Assembly (NCBI GenBank): GCA_964631295.1
Contig: CAZVXI010000102.1
Span: 1 to 11,238 of the forward strand
Source of the DNA: CAZVXI01 sp964631295
GTDB lineage: Bacteria > Planctomycetota > Phycisphaerae > Phycisphaerales > SM1A02
Length of the DNA stretch: 11,238 nucleotides
Reading direction: 5' to 3'
A program made the translations under genes and the position numbers. Positions within the stretch are counted from its first letter, which is position 1. Every line of letters begins with the position of its first letter. Positions 6,827 to 11,238 of the stretch are shown here, piece after piece. The notes beneath the pieces are model-generated. The model ran no database searches. It saw only the letters and a program-made list of their open reading frames with translations, and was not told the origin of the DNA.

Positions 6827-6856
6827 GGTGCAGCTTGCGGGAGTCGAACACGCACC
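6827..6856. repeat. inverted repeat between divergent promoters
   Basis: GGTGC (6827-6831) and GCACC (6852-6856) form a dyad with a 20-nt centre, located midway between the two divergent TAAGAT elements. It could be an operator shared by both genes. On the minus strand the centre also looks like a tRNA T-arm (TTCGACT loop at 6842-6848, four of five stem pairs), without the rest of a tRNA. Confidence 0.3.
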
Positions 6857-6866
6857 GGGGTCGGGT

Positions 6867-6872
6867 TAAGAT
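6867..6872 (+). promoter_or_regulatory. -10 element for the tRNA-binding protein gene, leaderless start
   Basis: TAAGAT is followed by GATCTC and then the ATG at 6879. This is the same hexamer and the same 6-nt gap as for the divergent gene. No Shine-Dalgarno is present. The -35 region is weak and overlaps that of the opposite promoter at about 6840-6850. Confidence 0.4.
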
Positions 6873-6878
6873 GATCTC

Positions 6879-7265
6879 ATGGCTACCACGACGATCGAAC
6901 CCAAGCAGCAGATTGCTTTCGATGACTTCATCAAGCTTGACCTGCGTGTCGCGACTATCAAAGCTGCCGAGCCTCACCCGAATGCGGATCGCCTGCTGAA
7001 GATTCAGTTGGACGATGGGACGGAAGAAGGTCGGCAGGTATGTGCGGGGATCAAGGCGTGGTACGAACCGGCATCGCTTGTGGGCAGGCAAGTTGTCATC
7101 GTTGCCAATCTTGAGCCACGCAAGATTCGGGGCGAAATCAGTCAGGGCATGATCCTCGCTGCCAGTGATGTACGCGAGGTCAACGATGATGGCGAGCCCG
7201 TCGAGCGCGATGTGATGGTGCTCACACCGGATCGCGAAGCAAAGCCGGGTTCGGTCGTCAGCTGA
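6879..7265 (+). CDS. free-standing MetRS beta-like (Trbp111-type) tRNA-binding protein
   Basis: This 128-residue protein is a single OB-fold tRNA-binding domain. DLRVATIKAAEPHPNADRLLKI (21-42) and VCAGI (54-58) are followed by VVIVANLEPRKIRG and EISQGMILAA (72-95), the pattern of the C-terminal dimerisation/tRNA-binding domain of methionyl-tRNA synthetase and of Trbp111. It is closer to this group than to the CsaA chaperone branch, whose motifs differ around the conserved SQGM/SEVL position. Such domains bind the outer corner of tRNA without sequence preference, either in trans to a MetRS lacking the domain or independently. No synthetase catalytic domain is adjacent. The gene is short but complete, and its stop lies 9 nt from that of the convergent PpiD-like gene. 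Fold assignment is firm and the partner is unknown. Confidence 0.88.
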   Translation: MATTTIEPKQQIAFDDFIKLDLRVATIKAAEPHPNADRLLKIQLDDGTEEGRQVCAGIKAWYEPASLVGRQVVIVANLEPRKIRGEISQGMILAASDVREVNDDGEPVERDVMVLTPDREAKPGSVVS

Positions 7266-7274
7266 TCAGATCAA

Positions 7275-9221
7275 CTATTCCGATGCGTCTGCGACAGTGG
7301 TCATTTCGTCGCTCGCCTCACCGTTTGCATCCTCGTCGGTGCCGGTCCGCTGGAAGTTGTGACGTTCGATGAGTGCTTCCTTGGTGAAGGCCGCTCGAAT
7401 CGTCTCACCCTTGGCAAACGCATCCGAGATGAGCAAGATGTCGAGGTCGCCGTCCTGCACCATCGTCTGATATCTCTGCTGGCTCAACGGACGCTGTTGC
7501 ATCAGTCGAACAATGACGAGCGCCAGGTGCTCGTCAGAACCGACAGTGAATACGCGCTCGGTGGCCGGCACAGTATCGAAGTTCGAGATCGAAGGATCAA
7601 ACTCCATGGTGTAGTCGATGATTTCCGCCATCGCCTCATCGTCCTGCGCATCCTGGCCGGTCTGTTCGTCGCGCAGACCAGGGATGGGGCTTGACCGAAC
7701 ATCAAAGGCGCCCTGGCCCTGCTGGCGAAGAATCTTCTGTATCTGATAGCCCTGTGGGTTATAGAGCGCGACGCGCGTTGCCCGATTCAGCGTGGTGTCA
7801 TTTTCCATCGCCAGATGAATGAGACCATTCGTTTCTGCCTTCTGCTCGAATGCGTCACGATTGGCGATCAGTGCTTCGTAACTCTTGAGACGGCGGAGGT
7901 CTTCAACCACCTCGTCTCGCACTTCATCCACATCGTGCGGGACACGAGCGAGATCACTGTCCGTGAGGCGGAACAGATAGACACTCTGATCTGTACTGTC
8001 GGTCAGCGGCGGACCCGCGATGCGTGTCTGGATATTTGCCGTTCCATCGCCGCCAAACTCCGGTGACATGCTCAGCATTCCCTGAATGTTCAACATCCGA
8101 CCGAATCGGTCCGTCCGGGCAGCAGCGACGCGGCCGAGATCCGAGAGTTCCATAATCGGCACCCATCGATCACCGACTGCTTCGTACTTCGGAAGATCAA
8201 TCTCGAAGCGCTCGCGAACCAACTCAGCAAGCTCAGGGAACCCAAGTCGCCGGTCCGACCAATCCTCGGGTATGAGATACTGGCCGTCGACCTGTTCAAG
8301 TTGCTGTTGGCGTAATCGCAACTGGTCATATGCGTATCGCGAAACCTCGTTGAGGCGTTCAGTGGTGAGTTGGTTGAGCAGATCCTCGCGAACAACACTC
8401 GGGATATCGCCGCCATCAACAACAGGAGGAATGCCGCGTTGGTTCTCATTTTCGCGCCAGTGTCGCCGAAGCGCGATGCCGTTCATCCGTTCGCTGTTGG
8501 CGACTGACTCGCGAATTGGTTCTGCTGGAATCTCAAGCCACTCGAGTTTCACACGGATGGGCAGTTTGTAGCCAAAGCCATGCTCGCCCTCACCGGGTGC
8601 AGCATCCTTGTATTGCTCGAACTGTTCCTTGATCTCCGCTTCAGTCGGCTGATCGTTGGTGTTCTCCGCACTGGCATCCACAACGACCGTCTGGATGACG
8701 GCTTCGTGCATGAGCCGCTCGGCGAATCGCTTCGCGCGATTGTCGGAGGCGATCGTCGACCGGCGATAGAGGCCGATCAGCGTGTTCACCGCTGAGATCT
8801 TCGCGTACGTGCGCGCCATGATCGGCGTTGGAATCTGGAACAGCAGTGCTGTCTGGTTGAGCTGCTCCTCCGACAGGCCTGGCGGGCGATTGGCAACCAG
8901 ACCGGCCTGTTCCGCTTCGTACGTCAGCAGGAACCAGCGGTCGGGGTCGTTGATCTCGCCCACAACCGGATCGAGCAACAGTCCGCTGTTGCCGAGGGCC
9001 CGCGACATCTGCTGGAGCGCGTTGACCTCTTCCTGCACGTCTGACCACTCAACGGGAGAAATCTTGCGATTGTCAGCACCGACCGTGGCTGAGATCGAGA
9101 CTCCCAGGGCGGAGCGCTGGGCACAGGACTGGATCGCCTGCGGAATGAGAAATGCGATCATCAGCAGGGTTCCGCCGACGGCGAGAATCCACGTGTTGTA
9201 CTTGCGTAGGAACTTGAACAT
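7275..9221 (-). CDS. membrane-anchored PpiD/SurA-like folding factor
   Basis: This 648-residue protein has a short basic N-terminus (MFKFLRKYNT), one transmembrane segment (about 11-30), and then a long hydrophilic body predicted outside the cytoplasm. This is the topology of PpiD. A SurA-N-like helical region lies at about 55-205. The stretch SVYLFRLTDSDLARVPHDVDEVRDEVVEDLRRLKSYEAL (412-450) resembles the segment of PpiD that follows its parvulin domain. I cannot recognise a catalytic parvulin domain, so chaperone activity without prolyl isomerase activity is likely. The C-terminal tail is acidic. No clear Shine-Dalgarno precedes the ATG at 9221. A 5'-terminal hairpin is predicted in its leader. 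The gene is convergent with the tRNA-binding protein gene and lies downstream of the rpsD terminator. Other SurA-N proteins of planctomycetes are the main alternative. Confidence 0.75.
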   Translation of the reverse strand: MFKFLRKYNTWILAVGGTLLMIAFLIPQAIQSCAQRSALGVSISATVGADNRKISPVEWSDVQEEVNALQQMSRALGNSGLLLDPVVGEINDPDRWFLLTYEAEQAGLVANRPPGLSEEQLNQTALLFQIPTPIMARTYAKISAVNTLIGLYRRSTIASDNRAKRFAERLMHEAVIQTVVVDASAENTNDQPTEAEIKEQFEQYKDAAPGEGEHGFGYKLPIRVKLEWLEIPAEPIRESVANSERMNGIALRRHWRENENQRGIPPVVDGGDIPSVVREDLLNQLTTERLNEVSRYAYDQLRLRQQQLEQVDGQYLIPEDWSDRRLGFPELAELVRERFEIDLPKYEAVGDRWVPIMELSDLGRVAAARTDRFGRMLNIQGMLSMSPEFGGDGTANIQTRIAGPPLTDSTDQSVYLFRLTDSDLARVPHDVDEVRDEVVEDLRRLKSYEALIANRDAFEQKAETNGLIHLAMENDTTLNRATRVALYNPQGYQIQKILRQQGQGAFDVRSSPIPGLRDEQTGQDAQDDEAMAEIIDYTMEFDPSISNFDTVPATERVFTVGSDEHLALVIVRLMQQRPLSQQRYQTMVQDGDLDILLISDAFAKGETIRAAFTKEALIERHNFQRTGTDEDANGEASDEMTTVADASE

Positions 9222-9286
9222 CAGTGCGTATCTGAGCGAAGTATGGACAGGCCGCTGGCAGACTGCGGGCCTTTGCAGGAATGAGA

Positions 9287-9309
9287 GGCGGCAACAACCT
9301 CATGCCGCC
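9287..9309 (-). other. hairpin in the leader of the PpiD-like gene
   Basis: GGCGGCA and TGCCGCC form a perfect 7-bp stem with a 9-nt loop. If transcription starts near 9314, the hairpin lies at the very 5' end of the mRNA, where it could protect against decay. No T-run follows on either strand, so it is not an intrinsic terminator. Confidence 0.45.
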
Positions 9310-9320
9310 GTTGAGCGGTG

Positions 9321-9326
9321 ATTCTA
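9321..9326 (-). promoter_or_regulatory. possible -10 element for the PpiD-like gene
   Basis: TAGAAT on the minus strand matches the -10 consensus at five of six positions. The -35 region 17 nt upstream (TGGCCT) is poor. The start would be near 9314, giving a leader of about 93 nt. Confidence 0.3.
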
Positions 9327-9394
9327 CTGGCGATATCGGCAAAAGGCCATCGGCCCGCCATCTGCAAACGCTGGCTGAGCGGATTCGCTGGAAG

Positions 9395-9422
9395 AAAAAA
9401 CCCCACGTTGGAGGCGGGGCTC
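9395..9422 (-). terminator. intrinsic terminator of rpsD
   Basis: Reading the minus strand, GCCCCGC pairs with GTGGGGT around a short loop and is followed immediately by six T (9395-9400). It lies about 35 nt beyond the rpsD stop. The opposite strand has no T-run, so it acts in one direction and separates rpsD from the PpiD-like gene. Confidence 0.75.
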
Positions 9423-9456
9423 AGGTGATCCACTGCAAAATCCGGCGAATCGCGGA

Positions 9457-10056
9457 TTACTTGTAAAACTCGACGATCAGATTTGTGTTGACATCGAACG
9501 GAATCAAGTCGGCGGTCGGAATGGCAGCAACCATGATGACCATCTCAGCCGGATTCACCTCCAGCCAGTCCGGCGTGACGTGGCCAGCCAGCGATTCCAT
9601 GTTCTCGCGAGCAAGATTGTGCGACTTGGTGCGGAGAGAGATCTTGTCACCCGGCTGGACGGCATAGCTGGGGCGGTCGACCTTGTGGCCGTTCACCAGC
9701 ACATGGCCATGCACGACCATCTGGCGAGCCGCCCAGATCGTCCGCGTGAAGCCTGCCCGCCGAATGCAGTTATCCAGCCGCGATTCGAGCAACTGCATCA
9801 GCACTTCGCCTGTGTTGCCCTTGCGACGGGCTGATTCAGCCACGTAGCGGCGGAACTGCTTCTCCATGACGCCGTAGTGATATCGCAGTTTCTGCTTTTC
9901 GGTCAGTCGGACGCCGTAGTCCTTTTGGCGTCGGCCGCGATAGCCGTGAACGCCCGGCGGCGACAGTTGCCGCTTGCCAGTGTGCTTGGGAATGTCGGCG
10001 ATGGGCACGCCCACGCGACGAGACAGTTTGACTTTCGGGCCCAGATATCTGGCCAT
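9457..10056 (-). CDS. rpsD: 30S ribosomal protein S4
   Basis: S4 is a primary 16S rRNA binder that starts 30S body assembly. The protein is 199 residues and begins MARYLGPKVKLSRR, as is typical. The N-terminal segment has no zinc-binding CxxC, so this is the zinc-free type. LSPPGVHGYRGRRQKDYGVRL (31-51) is characteristic. The S4 RNA-binding domain spans about 90-150 and includes LLESRLDNCIRRAGF. The C-terminus ends in LIVEFYK. The ATG at 10056 is chosen over an in-frame TTG 42 nt upstream because it matches the family start and has GAGG 10 nt before it. The gene stands alone between its own promoter and terminator. In many bacteria it lies in the alpha operon with rpsM, rpsK, rpoA and rplQ. 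Codon use and length are normal. Confidence 0.97.
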   Translation of the reverse strand: MARYLGPKVKLSRRVGVPIADIPKHTGKRQLSPPGVHGYRGRRQKDYGVRLTEKQKLRYHYGVMEKQFRRYVAESARRKGNTGEVLMQLLESRLDNCIRRAGFTRTIWAARQMVVHGHVLVNGHKVDRPSYAVQPGDKISLRTKSHNLARENMESLAGHVTPDWLEVNPAEMVIMVAAIPTADLIPFDVNTNLIVEFYK

Positions 10057-10143
10057 AACGGGAGAACCTCGGGCGTTCGTGACTTTGGTTGGATTCAACT
10101 AACACCACTCGAAGCCCATGGATCGCGGGCCAGCGAGCCGCGT

Positions 10144-10172
10144 AGTTAATCACATTCGGCTCGATGAGTCAA
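10144..10172 (-). promoter_or_regulatory. rpsD promoter
   Basis: On the minus strand, TTGACT (10167-10172), a 17-nt spacer and TTAACT (10144-10149), with TGA before the hexamer, form an extended -10 promoter. The start would be near 10137, giving a leader of about 80 nt. The -35 begins one base beyond the stop codon of the upstream gene. Confidence 0.6.
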
Positions 10173-10173
10173 G

Positions 10174-11238
10174 TCAGGCGACGGTGGCAACATTGCCGGA
10201 AGCCGCTGCCGGGCCGATGCGGCCGGCTGTTTGAGGCGTGGTTTCCGAGGCATATTTCTGAGAGCGACAGAGTGCAGTGATTGCAGCCATTGTCTCCCCG
10301 AGCGCAGCTTCACACAGGCCGATATTGCTCTGGATCGCAGCGAGATTGGCACCCGTCGCCGATTCTGCGGCCTTCTGCAACGTGCTCCGTGCATCCTCAA
10401 GCAATGGGGTGAGGACGCTTGCGTGGGCATCGCGCCCGGCCAGACGAGCATCGCGTTGGTTTGCCAAAACGTGGCCGAGCAGAGCTCGCCGCCACATCGC
10501 GGCCATTGAGTTTGGATCGATTCCCCTGGATTGTCGGCGAAGTCGTCGGATCAGTCGATCGGCGAGGGCCGACCGCCCGCACGACGCAGCAGCGACGATG
10601 GCCGCATGTGCTGCGTCAGATCGGATCGTATCCGGGCAGGTATTCGATCGAACGATGCTGATGGCAAGTCGCAGAGCGCTGTCGAACTGACCGCCCCGCA
10701 GCAAGCACGCTGCTCCTGCCAGCCGCGCCGAATGAGCATCTCGTGGAAGGGCAGCAAGCAAACCGGCAAGACGAGTCTCATCGCCAACAGATTGAGACAA
10801 TTCGATTCGTTTGCAGAGGAGGTCATCGTTTGGCGATGCTGAAGGCTCAGCGATCTGCGCGACGCGGTCGAGAATCTCCATCGCTTCCAATGGGCGGCCG
10901 CTGCGGTCCAGTGCTTCGGCGAGGAGCATCGTCGGAGCATCCTCGCCTGCGCGAAGCTGCTTGAGCCCATCGTCCGCGCACCCCAGGCAAAGCAATGCGT
11001 GGGCATAGCGGTGGCGAAGGTCTGCATCGTGCGGATGACGCAGCAGCGCCTCGTAGAGCACATCCGCTCGCTTCGCATGATCTCCCGTTGCAGCGTACAC
11101 GCGGTCGGCAAGGTCCACTGTCGAACGCTGCAGTGCGATCGTCGATGGCGTCAGTTGATCAAACACGCGGCCAGACTCTGCCACCTCGCCTCGGGCCAGC
11201 AGGTTCTCGGCAAGAATCGTCATGAGCAGACGATCATG
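10174..11238 (-). CDS. TPR-like helical-repeat protein, N-terminal part beyond window
   Basis: The frame is open from the right edge to TGA at 10174-10176 (354 codons visible). A Met codon exists at 11223, but five codons before it are also open and read smoothly, so the true start is probably beyond 11238. The protein is rich in Ala, Leu and Arg and made of paired amphipathic helices, for example RADVLYEALLRHPHDADLRHRYAHALLCLG and the later LLAEALDRSGRPLEAMEIL. This is the pattern of degenerate tetratricopeptide repeats. Such solenoids serve as protein-binding scaffolds. No catalytic domain, signal or membrane segment lies in the visible part. The last 30 residues are low-complexity Ala/Thr/Gly. 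The stop falls right beside the rpsD promoter, so the two genes are separate units. The partner and function are unknown. Confidence 0.7.
   Translation of the reverse strand, partial: HDRLLMTILAENLLARGEVAESGRVFDQLTPSTIALQRSTVDLADRVYAATGDHAKRADVLYEALLRHPHDADLRHRYAHALLCLGCADDGLKQLRAGEDAPTMLLAEALDRSGRPLEAMEILDRVAQIAEPSASPNDDLLCKRIELSQSVGDETRLAGLLAALPRDAHSARLAGAACLLRGGQFDSALRLAISIVRSNTCPDTIRSDAAHAAIVAAASCGRSALADRLIRRLRRQSRGIDPNSMAAMWRRALLGHVLANQRDARLAGRDAHASVLTPLLEDARSTLQKAAESATGANLAAIQSNIGLCEAALGETMAAITALCRSQKYASETTPQTAGRIGPAAASGNVATVA

Noticed and set aside
7263..7273. TGATC-A-GATCA dyad between convergent stops as a terminator
   Set aside because: A one-base centre cannot form a hairpin loop, and there is no T-run on either strand.
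10057..10098. Upstream TTG start adding 14 residues to S4
   Set aside because: The family begins MARYLGP, and the ATG at 10056 has GAGG at suitable spacing.
10231..11225. Several plus-strand frames of 60-137 codons
   Set aside because: They are overlapping shadows of the minus-strand TPR-like gene, which has a consistent helical-repeat pattern.
1..11238. Mobile element, CRISPR array, integron or defence island
   Set aside because: No transposase, integrase, direct-repeat array or composition break is visible. All genes are of housekeeping type or plain unknowns.

Overview
This is an ordinary bacterial chromosomal window of about 60% GC with no visible mobile DNA, CRISPR array or rRNA. The gene content (zinc-free-type S4, a PpiD-like membrane protein with a divergent body, a free-standing MetRS-beta-like protein, a secreted DUF-type protein, few Shine-Dalgarno sequences) suggests a planctomycete, perhaps of the Phycisphaerae. 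That is inference from protein style, not a database match.

Layout, left to right. (1) 1-1898, minus: the N-terminal two thirds of mutS, whose ATPase end lies off the left edge. (2) 1953-2025, minus: tRNA-Ala(CGC), just upstream of mutS, with a good promoter further upstream. (3) 2242-2670, plus: an ArsR-type winged-helix regulator, divergent from the tRNA. (4) 2671-2945: the ileS leader. It holds a promoter, a 17-codon leader peptide with three Ile codons, and three RNA segments that can pair alternatively as 1:2, 2:3 and 3:4. (5) 2946-5819, plus: ileS, with a degenerate C-terminal zinc ribbon. (6) 5872-6810, minus: a secreted protein of unknown function. It is divergent from (7) 6879-7265, plus: a small MetRS-beta/Trbp111-like tRNA-binding protein. 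(8) 7275-9221, minus: a PpiD/SurA-like membrane-anchored protein. (9) 9457-10056, minus: rpsD, as a single gene with its own promoter and intrinsic terminator. (10) 10174 to the right edge, minus: the C-terminal part of a helical-repeat (TPR-like) protein.

Much of the window serves translation (tRNA-Ala, IleRS, tRNA-binding protein, S4), with DNA repair (MutS) and envelope folding (PpiD-like) beside it. The observation most worth following is the ileS leader. It has the geometry of a classical ribosome-mediated transcription attenuator sensing isoleucyl-tRNA, and its leader peptide appears to be leaderless. The same arrangement, TAnnnT then exactly 6 nt then ATG, also precedes the two divergent genes at 6810 and 6879. 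This suggests leaderless transcription is common in this organism.
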